This document shows, piece after piece, positions 1 to 8,616 of a stretch of DNA of 64,000 nucleotides; position 1 is the first letter of the stretch; the number at the start of each line of letters is the position of its first letter. The position numbers and the translations under genes were made by a program. Below the pieces are notes generated by a model. That model worked only from the letters and a program-made list of their open reading frames with translations. It was not told where the DNA came from and did not search any database. Source of the DNA: Streptomyces sp. NBC_01707 (GTDB taxonomy: Bacteria; Actinomycetota; Actinomycetes; Streptomycetales; Streptomycetaceae); the NCBI RefSeq assembly GCF_041438805.1, contig NZ_CP109190.1, positions 6,324,001 through 6,388,000 on the forward strand, written 5' to 3'.

Positions 1-268
1 CCCGCAGGCGCTCGCGCTGAAGCTGTGGGTCAACGGAGAGCTGAAGCAGGACGGCACGACCGCCGACCAGATCTTCCCGGTGGGCGAGGTCGTCCGTTAC
101 CTCAGCCAGTTCATGACGCTGTACCCGGGCGATGTCATCAACACCGGCACGCCGGCCGGGGTGGCCATGGGGCAGCCGGAGCCCAAGCCGTATCTGAGGG
201 CGGGCGATGTGGTCGAGCTGGAGATCGAGGGGCTGGGACGGCAGCGGCAGGAGCTCAAGGACGCGTAG
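1..268 (+). CDS. Fumarylacetoacetate hydrolase family protein, C-terminal part (gene cut by window start)
   Basis: The last 88 codons of a gene read in from the left edge. The motif GDVINTGTPAGVAMG, followed by a Leu-rich stretch with GDVVELEIEGLG, is the hallmark C-terminal core of the FAH superfamily, which hydrolyses or decarboxylates beta-diketo and oxo-acid substrates at a Mg2+ site. The catalytic acidic residues lie in the missing N-terminal part, so the substrate cannot be read. It ends 80 bases before the convergent gene at 348-827, with a hairpin between them. Confidence 0.85.
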   Translation, partial: PQALALKLWVNGELKQDGTTADQIFPVGEVVRYLSQFMTLYPGDVINTGTPAGVAMGQPEPKPYLRAGDVVELEIEGLGRQRQELKDA

Positions 269-300
269 TCGCTTAAGGGCCGTCGCAGACGGTCAGAGAT

Positions 301-342
301 CGGAGGGGTGGGGCGCTGATGGTGCAGCGACCCACCCCTCCG
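301..342. terminator. Bidirectional terminator hairpin
   Basis: A perfect 12-bp stem (CGGAGGGGTGGG at 301-312 pairing with 331-342) with an 18-base loop lies between two convergent genes. There is no clear T-run, as is common for Streptomyces terminators. Confidence 0.65.
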
Positions 343-347
343 GTGTG

Positions 348-827
348 TCATCCGGCGATCGTGGTGGCGAACTGTTCCAGCGCCTCGACGACCAGCGCGT
401 GGTCGTCCGCCTGCGGGAGACCCGAGACCGTGACCGAGCCGATCACGCCCGCTCCCTCGACCGCGATCGGGAACGAACCGCCGTGCGCGGCGTACAGGTC
501 CGGGTCCAGCCGCGAGGAGTCCTCGAAGGTCGTCCCCTTCGCCCGGAACCGGGTCCCGACCAGGTACGAGCTCTCGCCGTAGCGCTCGACCACTCTGCGC
601 TTGCGGTCGATCCAGGCGTCGTTGTCCGCGCTCGAACCGGGCAGCGCGGCATGGAACAGCTGCTGGGCGCCGCGCCGGATGTCGATCGCGACCGGCGCGT
701 GCCGCCTCCGGGCCATGGAGACGAGCAGGCCGCCGAGTGCGTACGCGTCGTCGTAGCCGAAATGCGGCAGAGTCAGTCGGCGCTCCTGCGCGATGAGCTC
801 GGAGATGGTCGGAGCGGTGGGGTTCAT
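348..827 (-). CDS. Heme-degrading domain (UPF0303/GlcG-HbpS-like) protein
   Basis: A 159-residue cytoplasmic protein with no signal peptide. The central VAIDIRRGAQQLFHAALPG segment and the C-terminal GSVTVSGLPQADDHALVVEAL segment match the small single-domain family annotated as heme-degrading domain or UPF0303, related to HbpS and GlcG. The biochemical role of this branch is poorly defined. The ATG at 827 lies inside the stop of the upstream oxidoreductase (ATGA overlap at 824-827), so the two are probably translationally coupled and share the promoter at about 2.0 kb. The conserved (A/V)SGLPQ(A)DDH signature makes the family call firm, the function much less so. Confidence 0.75.
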   Translation of the reverse strand: MNPTAPTISELIAQERRLTLPHFGYDDAYALGGLLVSMARRRHAPVAIDIRRGAQQLFHAALPGSSADNDAWIDRKRRVVERYGESSYLVGTRFRAKGTTFEDSSRLDPDLYAAHGGSFPIAVEGAGVIGSVTVSGLPQADDHALVVEALEQFATTIAG

Positions 828-1978
828 GCGGTCTGCTCCTCGGAAGCAGTGGGCAGGGTCACGGTGACGCCTTCGCGGGCCGAGCGGCGGGCGGCCTCGA
901 GGACGTCCAGAGCCGCGGCGGCCTGCAGGGCCGTCACCGGATTGTCGCCCTTGCCGCGCACCGCGTCGGCGACCGCCGCGTAGTACGCCGGGTAGTCGCC
1001 CGGCAGGGTACGGACCGGGACGCCACCACCGGTCAGCGGCGACTCGCCCGCACCGATCCGGCCCCACAGCGCCTCGGGCTCCTCGCCCCAGCCGGGAGCC
1101 GCGGCGGACGGACGGTGGCCCTCGCGCAGGTCGGCCTCCTGCGGGTCCAGCCCGTACTTCACGTAACCGGCCTTCGAACCGAGGACCCGGAAGCGCGGGC
1201 CGAGCTGCGCGGTCGTGGCGCTGACGTACAGATGCGAGCGGACCCCGTTCGCATGGGTGATCGCCAGGAACGTGTCGTCGTCGGTGGCGGCGCCGGGGCG
1301 GCGCGCGTCGGACTCCGCGTACACCTGGACGGCCGGGCCGAACAGCACGAGCGCCTGGTCGACGACATGGCTGCCCAGGTCGTACAGCAGCCCGCCGATC
1401 TCCTGAGGGTCGCCGGACTCGCGCCAGCCGCCCTTCAGCTGCGGACGCCACCGCTCGAAACGGGACTCGAAGCGCTGTACGTCGCCGAGCTCGCCGTCCT
1501 CGATCAGCCGGGCGAGCGTCAGGAAGTCGTTGTCCCAGCGGCGGTTCTGGAAGACCGAGAGCAACAGGCCGCGCGACTCGGCCAGCGCGGCGAGCGCGCG
1601 CGCCTCGGCGGCCGTACCGGCGATCGGCTTGTCCACGACGACCGGCAGACCGGCGTCGAGCGCGGCGGTCGCGATCGGGACATGGGTCCTGTTGGGGGAG
1701 GCGATCACGATCAGGTCGAGCGCGTCCGGGCCGCCCGCGCGGGCCCACAGCTCGTCGGGCGAAGCGGCGAACGAGACGTCGGGGAACTCGGCACGGGCCT
1801 GCGCCCGCCGCTCCTCGTTCGACGTGACGACCGTGTCGAGGACGAGGCCCTCGGTCGCGGCGATCAGCGGGGCGTGGAAGACGGAGCCCGCCAGGCCGTA
1901 GCCGACGAGTCCGACGCGAAGGGGGGCCTCGTGCGCGTGCGTCTGCCGCTGCGGCTCGGGAGTCGTGATGCCAGTCAT
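824..1978 (-). CDS. Gfo/Idh/MocA family NAD(P)-dependent oxidoreductase
   Basis: A 384-residue protein. The N-terminal Rossmann fold reads VGLVGYGLAGSVFHAP (residues about 23-38). IASPNRTHVPIA and the catalytic-site motif VVDKPIAGT (the EKP-type lysine) follow, then the C-terminal Gfo/Idh beta-sheet domain with GGLLYDLGSHVVDQAL. Members oxidise or reduce sugars, inositols and related polyols; the substrate is not readable. ATG 1978 is preferred over the in-frame GTG at 1987 because the latter sits almost against the operator palindrome. It is divergent from the ROK regulator at 2035, a usual arrangement for a sugar-responsive repressor and its target. Confidence 0.88.
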   Translation of the reverse strand: MTGITTPEPQRQTHAHEAPLRVGLVGYGLAGSVFHAPLIAATEGLVLDTVVTSNEERRAQARAEFPDVSFAASPDELWARAGGPDALDLIVIASPNRTHVPIATAALDAGLPVVVDKPIAGTAAEARALAALAESRGLLLSVFQNRRWDNDFLTLARLIEDGELGDVQRFESRFERWRPQLKGGWRESGDPQEIGGLLYDLGSHVVDQALVLFGPAVQVYAESDARRPGAATDDDTFLAITHANGVRSHLYVSATTAQLGPRFRVLGSKAGYVKYGLDPQEADLREGHRPSAAAPGWGEEPEALWGRIGAGESPLTGGGVPVRTLPGDYPAYYAAVADAVRGKGDNPVTALQAAAALDVLEAARRSAREGVTVTLPTASEEQTA

Positions 1979-1991
1979 GCAATCCACTTAA

Positions 1992-2004
1992 GCAACGCTG
2001 TTGC
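1992..2004. promoter_or_regulatory. Inverted repeat operator between oxidoreductase and ROK regulator
   Basis: GCAAC-GCT-GTTGC is a perfect 5-3-5 inverted repeat in the 56-bp divergent intergenic region. It lies 14 bases from one start codon and 31 from the other. The adjacent ROK protein is the natural candidate to bind it and so to control both genes. This is inference from position. Confidence 0.5.
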
Positions 2005-2034
2005 CAAAGTGCAAGCGAGAGAGACAATGGGGCT

Positions 2035-3267
2035 GTGAACAGGAGTAATGCGGGGGCGAACCTGCCGACACTGCGCAGCCACAACGCGGCGCTCGTGCTG
2101 GACCTGCTGCGTGTCGCGGGCGAGCGCGGGATCAGCCGCCTGGAGCTGGCGGAGCGGACGGGGCTCACGCCGCAGGCCGTCAGCAAGATCACCGCCCGGC
2201 TGCGGGCGGAGGGCCTGGCGACGGAGGCCGGCCACCGCGCGTCCACGGGCGGCAAGCCGCGGACGGTGCTGAGGCTGGTCCCCGACGCGGGTCACGCGGT
2301 GGGGCTGCACCTGGACCGCGACGAGCTGACGGTGGTCCTGGTCGACCTGGCCGGGGCGGTCGTCGCGAGCCGCAGGATACCGCTGGACTTCGGAGCGCCG
2401 GCGGGGGAAGTCGTCGCGGTGGCCGCGGGCGAGGTGGGGGCGGTGCTGGGCGGACCGGTGGGGGAGGACGCCGAGGCGGAATCTCCCCGGTCGCACCCCT
2501 TCCCGGAACCGGGGGCAGGCTCCGGGATCTCCACGGCGTCCGGCCGCGGCGGCGGGGGCGCGGGCGGGACCACCGCTCCCGCGGGTGGCGCGCGGACCGT
2601 CCTCGGGATCGGTGTGGCCGTGCCCGGGCCCTTGGACCATCGAGGGGGCGTGCTCCATCGCGTCACCGGATTTCCGCAGTGGGACGGCTATCCGCTCCAG
2701 GACGCCCTCGCCGCTCGTACCGGGTTGCCCGTCGTCGTCGACAAGGACACCAATGCCGCCGCCCTGGGGCTGGCCCTGCGGGCCGACGGTCCGGGCGACT
2801 TCGCGTATCTGCATCTCGGGACCGGGCTCGGCGCCGGACTGTTCCTCGGCGGGGCGTTGCACCGCGGGGCCCGTACCGGTGCCGGGGAGTTCGGGCATCA
2901 GACCGTGGCGCTGGACGGGCCGCCGTGCAGTTGCGGCGGGCGTGGCTGCATCGAGGCGCTCTGTCTCGCCGCCGTCGCCGACGGCGATGTCCCCGAGGCC
3001 GCGCGCGTGCTCGGGACCGGTGCCGCCAACCTCGTCGGGCTGCTCGACATCGACCGGGTGGTGCTGGGCGGCCGTACCGTCGGCGCGGATCCGGATGCGT
3101 ACGTACGGGGGGTCCGCGCCGTCATCGAGGAGCGGGCGCGGCGTGACGGCACCGGTGCGGCGGTACCGCTCGTCACCACCGCCGGTACCGGCCGGCCGGT
3201 CGCCGAGGGGGCCGCGCAGCTGGTCCTCGCCCCGTTGTTCGGCCGTGTCGGCGGCGGTGGCGCATAG
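2035..3267 (+). CDS. ROK family transcriptional regulator
   Basis: 410 residues. A winged-helix domain (about 10-70, LRSHNAALVLDLLRVAGERG then ISRLELAERTGLTPQAVSKI) is followed by an actin-like ROK sugar-kinase fold. GIGVAVPGPLD, the DKDTNAAALG active-site-like motif and the zinc motif PCSCGGRGCIEA (CxCGxxGCxE) are all present. The aspartate of DKDTNAA is the position used for catalysis in ROK kinases. The protein carries an unusual Gly/Pro/Ser-rich insertion at roughly residues 140-185 between the ATP-site strands. The GTG start at 2035 has only a weak GGGG ahead of it. It probably represses the divergent oxidoreductase pair in response to a sugar. Confidence 0.88.
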   Translation: MNRSNAGANLPTLRSHNAALVLDLLRVAGERGISRLELAERTGLTPQAVSKITARLRAEGLATEAGHRASTGGKPRTVLRLVPDAGHAVGLHLDRDELTVVLVDLAGAVVASRRIPLDFGAPAGEVVAVAAGEVGAVLGGPVGEDAEAESPRSHPFPEPGAGSGISTASGRGGGGAGGTTAPAGGARTVLGIGVAVPGPLDHRGGVLHRVTGFPQWDGYPLQDALAARTGLPVVVDKDTNAAALGLALRADGPGDFAYLHLGTGLGAGLFLGGALHRGARTGAGEFGHQTVALDGPPCSCGGRGCIEALCLAAVADGDVPEAARVLGTGAANLVGLLDIDRVVLGGRTVGADPDAYVRGVRAVIEERARRDGTGAAVPLVTTAGTGRPVAEGAAQLVLAPLFGRVGGGGA

Positions 3268-3446
3268 CGCCGTCGGAGCGGAAGGGGTGTGGGCCGGTCG
3301 AGGGGTCGAGGGCGGCCGACCGGGTGGCCCTTCGGCATGTCGACGCCCGGCGGCTCGCGCGCGCGTGACAGCGTCGCCGCCTACCGCCGGTGAACTCCGG
3401 GCACGGGGCGATCCGGCCGTTCGCAAGCAGCGAAGGGTGTCCCCCC

Positions 3447-4676
3447 ATGTCCCCCCAACCGCCCCCGGAACCCACCCCTGAACAGTCTCCGGAGCCGTCC
3501 CCGCTCCGGCCGTCCTCACCGCTTCCTCCCGCGACGCGGCCACGTCGTGGACTCGCCCTCGGACTGGCCGCGGCGAGCGTGGTCCCCGCCGTCGTCCTCG
3601 GCGGCCCGTCCGCCGCCGCCACCCCGGTCCCGGCGCTCTCCGTCACCGCCGACCAGCAGCCCACCTGCGGCACACCGACGGCGGGCGACTTCCCGATCGC
3701 GACCCGGATCCACGGCGGCCCGCAGAGGTATGCCTCCGGCGGCGGCTACGGCACCTGGTTCCTGGATCTGACCAATACGACTTCCGAGTCCTGCCGGTCC
3801 ATCCACCCGGTCCTGGTCCTCACCGACGAGGACCGGAAGCTGACCTCCGACCAGATCCAGCTGGAGTTCGCCGATCAGGCCCAACCCGACGTCGAGCACC
3901 GGGTCGCCTGGGAGACGACCGACCGCGATGAGCACATCGGTGTCTTCGGCGGTGACGGCGCCGACGACTTCGACGGCTTCACGGTCCCCGCGGGCCGCAC
4001 CGTCACCGTCGAGGTCCGGATGGCGTTCACCTCCGACACCGGCTCCGGGCGGATCACCGTCAACGCGGCGATCGTCCAGCGGCAGCGCGGGGCGAGTCCC
4101 GGCAGCAGCAAGGCACAACCGAAGGACGACGGGGACTGGGTCGGTGAGTCCGGCGACTATGTCTTCAGCGTCGTCGAGGACAGTGGCGGCAGCGACAGGG
4201 ACACCGGCGGGGTCGGTGAGACCGACGAGTACGGCGACACGGACGGGTACGGAGACGCCGACGGGTACGGAGAGACCGACGGGTACGGCGACACCGGTGA
4301 TTTCGGCGAGACCGGTGATTTCGGCGAGACCGGTGACGTGGGAGGCGCCGGCGATGTGACGGGGAGCGGGGACCCCGGCCGGGACACCGCTCGCGACGGA
4401 ACCGGAACCGGCCCGCGGGACGACACCACCGGAGCGGTCGGCGGCACCGGTGACATCGGCGGCGTCGACGGCGGAGGTGCCGGTGATACGCCGACCCCGC
4501 CGGACTCTGGACGCGTCCCGGACTCCGGGCAGGCCCCGCAGGACAGTCCGGAGCTCGCCATGACGGGCCAGGCGTCGACCGTCCCCTGGCTGTCGCTCCT
4601 CACCGCCGGATCCCTGCTGCTCGGCGGCGCCGCCGTCCTCGCATGGTCCCGGCGGCTGCGCCACTCCCGTCGTTGA
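3447..4676 (+). CDS. Secreted, sortase-anchored (LAxTG) surface protein with Gly/Asp-rich repeats
   Basis: 409 residues. A Pro-rich start and hydrophobic signal region (LALGLAAASVVPAVVLGG) lead into a beta-rich domain of about 150 residues (GTWFLDLTNTTSESC then VTVEVRMAFTSDTG). A low-complexity zone follows with repeating ETDGYGDT and ETGDFG units (about residues 255-300). The C-terminus has a sorting signal: LAMTG, a hydrophobic helix and a basic tail (RRLRHSRR). That is the substrate layout of Streptomyces class E/F sortases. ATG 3447 was chosen over GTG 3390 because GAAGGG sits 9 bases upstream and it gives a clean signal peptide. A class F sortase gene lies at 14173. No enzymatic domain is recognised. 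Confidence 0.75.
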   Translation: MSPQPPPEPTPEQSPEPSPLRPSSPLPPATRPRRGLALGLAAASVVPAVVLGGPSAAATPVPALSVTADQQPTCGTPTAGDFPIATRIHGGPQRYASGGGYGTWFLDLTNTTSESCRSIHPVLVLTDEDRKLTSDQIQLEFADQAQPDVEHRVAWETTDRDEHIGVFGGDGADDFDGFTVPAGRTVTVEVRMAFTSDTGSGRITVNAAIVQRQRGASPGSSKAQPKDDGDWVGESGDYVFSVVEDSGGSDRDTGGVGETDEYGDTDGYGDADGYGETDGYGDTGDFGETGDFGETGDVGGAGDVTGSGDPGRDTARDGTGTGPRDDTTGAVGGTGDIGGVDGGGAGDTPTPPDSGRVPDSGQAPQDSPELAMTGQASTVPWLSLLTAGSLLLGGAAVLAWSRRLRHSRR

Positions 4677-4730
4677 CCTGCGGCGCCGCACCGTTCACCG
4701 GTGTTCATGTCCGTCTGCCACCATCGGGGC

Positions 4731-5495
4731 GTGGACTACCTGCTCGACCAGGCACCTGGCGCACCGATCCGCTCCGGCATTCCGGAGCACGGCCGTATCC
4801 CCAAGTACTACGCCGTGAAGGCCCATGTCTCGCTCCTCATCGAGGAGTTGGGCGAGGGCGGCATGCTGCCCACCGAGCGCGACCTCGCCGTCCGCTACGA
4901 AGTCTCGCGCGAGACCGTGCGTCAGGCGCTGCGTGAACTCCTGCTGGAGGGCCGGCTCGCGCGTCGGGGCCGCGGCACCGTCGTCGCGGGTCCCAAGCTG
5001 GAGCAGCCGCTCTCCCTCGCCAGCTATACGGAGGGTGTGCGCCGCCAGGGGCGGACCCCGGGCCGCCATCTCATCGGTCTGGAAAAGTTCCCCTGCCCCG
5101 CCGCGCTCGCCTCCGAGACCGGCGTCGGGCAGGGCGAACCGGTCTGGCACCTGGAGCGCGTCCTGCTCGCCGACGACGACCGGGTCGGTCTGGAGAGCAC
5201 CTATGTCTCCGTCGCCCGCGTACCGGATCTGGACACCGAGTTCGACCCCGACTCCTCCTTCTACGCCTACCTCCACGACCGGCTCGGCATCTCGTTCGGT
5301 GATGCGGACGAGCGGATCGAGACGGTGCTCGCCACCCCGCGCGAGGCCCTGCTGATCGGTACGCCGCCCGCGCTGCCCATGCTGCTGCTCCACCGGATCT
5401 CGCGGGACGCGAGCGGGCAGCCGCTGGAGCGCGTACGCACCCTCTTCCGCGGCGACCGGTTCTCCTTCACCGCGCACCTGGGCGCGCGGGGCTGA
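4731..5495 (+). CDS. GntR/HutC-family regulator (UTRA domain) of the phosphonate operon
   Basis: 254 residues from the GTG at 4731. An N-terminal GntR winged helix (GMLPTERDLAVRYEVSRETV, then RQALRELLLEGRLARRGRGT) precedes a UTRA ligand-binding domain (GEPVWHLERVLLADD; HRISRDASGQPLERVRTLFRGDRFSF). In this family UTRA senses a small metabolite. The PhnF branch senses phosphonates and the DasR branch sugar phosphates. It stands directly ahead of the oxidoreductase-hydrolase-transporter operon with a DasR/HutC-type palindrome in between, so it most likely controls that operon. An upstream in-frame ATG (4701) is possible but gives a non-conserved leader. Confidence 0.88.
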   Translation: MDYLLDQAPGAPIRSGIPEHGRIPKYYAVKAHVSLLIEELGEGGMLPTERDLAVRYEVSRETVRQALRELLLEGRLARRGRGTVVAGPKLEQPLSLASYTEGVRRQGRTPGRHLIGLEKFPCPAALASETGVGQGEPVWHLERVLLADDDRVGLESTYVSVARVPDLDTEFDPDSSFYAYLHDRLGISFGDADERIETVLATPREALLIGTPPALPMLLLHRISRDASGQPLERVRTLFRGDRFSFTAHLGARG

Positions 5496-5538
5496 CACCG
5501 CGGATCGGCAACCGACTTGCCTGGATAACGACAAGGTA

Positions 5539-5554
5539 ACGGGTCTAGGCCAAC
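5539..5554. promoter_or_regulatory. HutC/DasR-type operator in front of the phosphonate operon
   Basis: ACGGGTCTAGGCCAAC has the GGTCTAG(A/G)CC core of GntR/HutC-family operators. It matches 12 of 16 positions of the DasR consensus ACTGGTCTAGACCACT as I recall it. It lies 43 bases after the regulator gene and 74 before the next start codon, so either the local GntR protein or DasR could bind it. Confidence 0.55.
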
Positions 5555-5627
5555 TTTGAGGCCCAGTTCACCCTCCCGTTGCCGCATCGATCCGAACGGG
5601 CCACCCACCCCGAGGAGCGTTGCCGCC

Positions 5628-6752
5628 GTGAGAGTCATCGTCGTAGGAGCCGGCGTGGTGGGAACCATGCACGCCTGGCACGCAGTGAACCGCGGCCACG
5701 AGGTCGTACAGATCGAGCGCGAGAGCGAGGCGCGCGGAGCATCGCTCCGCAATTTCGGACAGATCTGGGTCAGCGGCAGGGCCGGTGGCGAAGAGCTGGA
5801 GACCGCGCTCCGTGCCCGCGAGTTGTGGGAGGGCATCGGGGAGCAGGTCCCCGGCCTGGGCTTCCGGCCCTGCGGTTCGCTGACCCCGCTCCGCACCGAG
5901 CTGGAGATCGCCGTCGCCGAGGCCGCCGTGGCCCGCCCCGACGCCGCGGCCCGCGGCTACAAGCTGCTCACGGCCGACGAGGCCCGCGCCGTCAACCCCG
6001 CGCTCCGAGGCGACTTCGTCGCCGCGCTGTGGTGTGAACGGGACGCCGCCGTCGAGCCGCGAACCGCCCAACTGGCTTTGAAAAAGGAACTGTTGTCGTC
6101 GGGCCGGTACACCTTCCTCGGCGGCCGTGAGGTCCGCGAGGTGGTGGGTGGGGCCTCCGTGCGCGACGACCACGGTGACGTGCACACCGGCGACGCCGTC
6201 GTGCTGTGCACCGGCGCCTGGCTCGGCGGCCTCGTCCGCGAGCTGGCCGGCCCCGATCTTCCGGTGCGCCGCGTCCGCCTCCAGATGATGCAGACCGACC
6301 CGCTCGGCGAAACGCTCACCACATCCGTCGCCGACGCCGACAGTTTCCGCTACTACCCGGCGTACCGGAGCGAGGCGCTCGACGCCCTCGACGCCGGACA
6401 GCCACAGGCGCCGACCGCGGCCGAGCACAGGATGCAGCTGCTCATGGTGCAGCGCCGAGGCGGCGGACTGACCATCGGCGACACCCACGAGTACGAGCAC
6501 CCGTTCTCCTTCGACGTCGTCGAGGAGCCGTACGAGCACCTCACCCGCGTCGTCGAGTCCTTCCTCGGCCGCCCGTTGCCGAGAATCCGGCACCGCTGGG
6601 CAGGGGTCTATGCCCAGTGCACCGACACCGGCCGCGTCGTCCACCGCCAGCAGGTGCGGGACGGCGTCTGGCTCGTCACCGGGCCGGGCGGCCGCGGTAT
6701 GACCTGCTCGCCCGCCATCGCCGAGACGACCGCAGACGAACTGGGCTGGTGA
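5628..6752 (+). CDS. FAD-dependent oxidoreductase of phosphonate clusters (TIGR03364-type)
   Basis: 374 residues. The dinucleotide-binding motif VIVVGAGVVGTMHAWHAVNRG starts at residue 3, and the DAO-type C-terminus GVWLVTGPGGRGMTCSPAIAE closes the FAD site. The fold is that of amino-acid oxidases (glycine oxidase, MSOX). The branch found beside phosphonatase-like HAD enzymes is proposed to deaminate 2-aminoethylphosphonate or N-substituted and hydroxylated relatives, producing an aldehyde for the next enzyme. GTG 5628 is preceded by GAGGAG ten bases upstream. Its stop overlaps the next start (GTGA at 6749-6752). Substrate identity is inferred from neighbours. Confidence 0.82.
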   Translation: MRVIVVGAGVVGTMHAWHAVNRGHEVVQIERESEARGASLRNFGQIWVSGRAGGEELETALRARELWEGIGEQVPGLGFRPCGSLTPLRTELEIAVAEAAVARPDAAARGYKLLTADEARAVNPALRGDFVAALWCERDAAVEPRTAQLALKKELLSSGRYTFLGGREVREVVGGASVRDDHGDVHTGDAVVLCTGAWLGGLVRELAGPDLPVRRVRLQMMQTDPLGETLTTSVADADSFRYYPAYRSEALDALDAGQPQAPTAAEHRMQLLMVQRRGGGLTIGDTHEYEHPFSFDVVEEPYEHLTRVVESFLGRPLPRIRHRWAGVYAQCTDTGRVVHRQQVRDGVWLVTGPGGRGMTCSPAIAETTADELGW

Positions 6753-7510
6753 AGAAGTTGAGCAACTCGCAGAAGAACGACGAGAAGAACGACCAGAAGA
6801 ACGACCGGACGAACGAGCGGAGGAGCAGGCTGAAGCTGATCGTCCTCGACATGGCCGGGACCACCGTCGCCGACGGCGGCCTCGTCGAGCAGGCATTCGG
6901 CGCCGCCGCGCAGCGCCTCGGCGTGGAGCCCGGCTCCGCCGACCACGCGGAGAAGCTCGACTACGTGCGCGCCACCATGGGCGAGTCCAAGATCTCCGTC
7001 TTCCGCCACCTCTTCGGCGACGAGGACCGGGCCCAGCAGGCCAACCTCGCGTTCGAGGAGGCATACGGGGAACTGGTCGCCGGCGGCCGCATCGCGCCGG
7101 TGCCCGGCGCCCGCGAGGCCATCGAGCGGCTCACGGGAGAAGGCCGGACCGTGGTCCTCTCCACCGGCTTCGCCCGCACCACCCAGGACGCGATCCTCGC
7201 CGCGCTCGGCTGGCAGGACCTGGTCGCGCTGACCCTCTGCCCCGCCGACGCGGGCGGCCGCGGCCGCCCTTACCCGGACATGGTCCTCGCCGCCTTCCTG
7301 CGCACCGGGGCGGTGGACGGCGTCCAGCAGATCGTGGTCGCGGGGGACACCTCGTACGACATGCTCAGCGGCGTACGCTCCGGGGCCGGGATCGTCGCCG
7401 GGGTGCTGACCGGCGCACACGACAAGGACCAGCTGGCACGCAACGGGGCCACGCACGTGCTCGGTTCGGTGGCCGAGCTGCCTGACCTGATCGCCCGGGC
7501 GGAAGCATGA
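6749..7510 (+). CDS. Phosphonatase-like HAD hydrolase (TIGR03351-type)
   Basis: 253 residues. HAD motif I is LDMAGTT (nucleophile D34), close to the DWAGTT of phosphonoacetaldehyde hydrolase PhnX. The cap motif MGESKISVFR keeps a lysine (K81) where PhnX has its Schiff-base lysine in MGxxK. STGFARTT (motif II) and GDTSYDMLSG (motif IV) follow. It likely cleaves the C-P bond of the aldehyde made by the upstream oxidase. Odd: the first 28 residues are a charged Asn/Lys/Asp repeat encoded by tandem AAGAACGAC units, not part of the HAD fold. The GTG at 6749 is the only start with good coupling to the upstream gene, but a start nearer 6830 (CTG after GGAGG) cannot be excluded. Confidence 0.82.
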   Translation: MKKLSNSQKNDEKNDQKNDRTNERRSRLKLIVLDMAGTTVADGGLVEQAFGAAAQRLGVEPGSADHAEKLDYVRATMGESKISVFRHLFGDEDRAQQANLAFEEAYGELVAGGRIAPVPGAREAIERLTGEGRTVVLSTGFARTTQDAILAALGWQDLVALTLCPADAGGRGRPYPDMVLAAFLRTGAVDGVQQIVVAGDTSYDMLSGVRSGAGIVAGVLTGAHDKDQLARNGATHVLGSVAELPDLIARAEA

Positions 7511-8616
7511 CCGGCACATCCGCACCCGCGGCCGTCGGTCGGACCACGCAAGCCGGCGGGATCCGTTTCGACGCAGTCAGCGTCGTGTACGGCAAAAACA
7601 CCGTCCTCGACCGGTTCGACCTGACCGTCGAACCCGGCGAGGTCATGGCGCTGCTCGGTCCCTCCGGATCCGGCAAGACCACCGCCCTGCGCGCCGTCGC
7701 CGGCTTCGTCCGGCCCGCCTCCGGGCGGGTCTGGCTGGGCGACCGCGATGTCACCGGGCTGCCGCCGCACAAGCGCGGCATCGGCATGGTCGTCCAGCAG
7801 TACGCGCTGTTCCCGCACATGCGGGTCCAGGACAACGTCGCCTTCGGCCTCAAGGCCCGCAAGGTCGCGAAGGCCGAGATCCCCGCACGGGTCGCCGAAG
7901 CCCTCGAACTCGTCGGCATGGCCGCGTACGCCAAGCGCTACCCGCGCGAACTGTCCGGCGGTCAGCAGCAGCGCGTCGCCATCGCCCGCGCGCTCGCCGT
8001 CCGCCCCGGCGTACTGCTGCTCGACGAGCCGCTCTCCGCGCTCGACGCCCGGCTGCGCTCCGGGATGCTCGCCGAACTGGCACGCCTGCACCGGGAGTTG
8101 CCGGACGTCTCCATCCTGTACGTCACCCATGACCAGGTCGAGGCGCTGACCCTCGCCGACCGGATCGCGGTCATGGACAAGGCGCGCCTGCAGGACTGCG
8201 GCACCCCGCAGGAGCTGTACCGCCGCCCGCGTACGGAGTTCACCGCGTCGTTCGTCGGCAACGCCAACCTGCTGCCGGTCACCGTCGCCGGGACCGCGGG
8301 CACCGTGGAGTTCGCCGGGCGCAGGCTCGACGTACCGACCGGCGAGGCGGCCGGCGGCGTCACGGCCACCCTCTGCGTCCGTCCCCACCTGGTCGGACTC
8401 GGCGACGGGCCCAACGCGCTGACCGGTGCCCTCGCCGAGGTCCAGTGGCGCGGCTCCACGCATCGGCTCTACGTCGACGTCGACGGCCACCGGATCAAGG
8501 CCGACCTTCGCGAACTGCGCGACACTCCGGCGCTCGGCGACCGGGTCACCCTGCACTTCGCCGCCGAGGACGCGGTGCTGCTGCCCGCGGGGGCGACAGG
8601 GGTGAACGATGGATAG
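7507..8616 (+). CDS. Phosphonate ABC transporter ATP-binding protein
   Basis: 369 residues. Walker A GPSGSGKTT (51-59), Q-loop VQQYALFPHM, signature LSGGQQQRVAIARAL, Walker B LLLDEPLSALD and the H-loop YVTHD are all intact. A TOBE domain after about residue 250 places it in the spermidine/iron/2-aminoethylphosphonate (PotA/PhnT) class. It overlaps the hydrolase by 4 bases and the first permease by 8. It energises uptake through the two permeases that follow. Confidence 0.9.
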   Translation: MTGTSAPAAVGRTTQAGGIRFDAVSVVYGKNTVLDRFDLTVEPGEVMALLGPSGSGKTTALRAVAGFVRPASGRVWLGDRDVTGLPPHKRGIGMVVQQYALFPHMRVQDNVAFGLKARKVAKAEIPARVAEALELVGMAAYAKRYPRELSGGQQQRVAIARALAVRPGVLLLDEPLSALDARLRSGMLAELARLHRELPDVSILYVTHDQVEALTLADRIAVMDKARLQDCGTPQELYRRPRTEFTASFVGNANLLPVTVAGTAGTVEFAGRRLDVPTGEAAGGVTATLCVRPHLVGLGDGPNALTGALAEVQWRGSTHRLYVDVDGHRIKADLRELRDTPALGDRVTLHFAAEDAVLLPAGATGVNDG

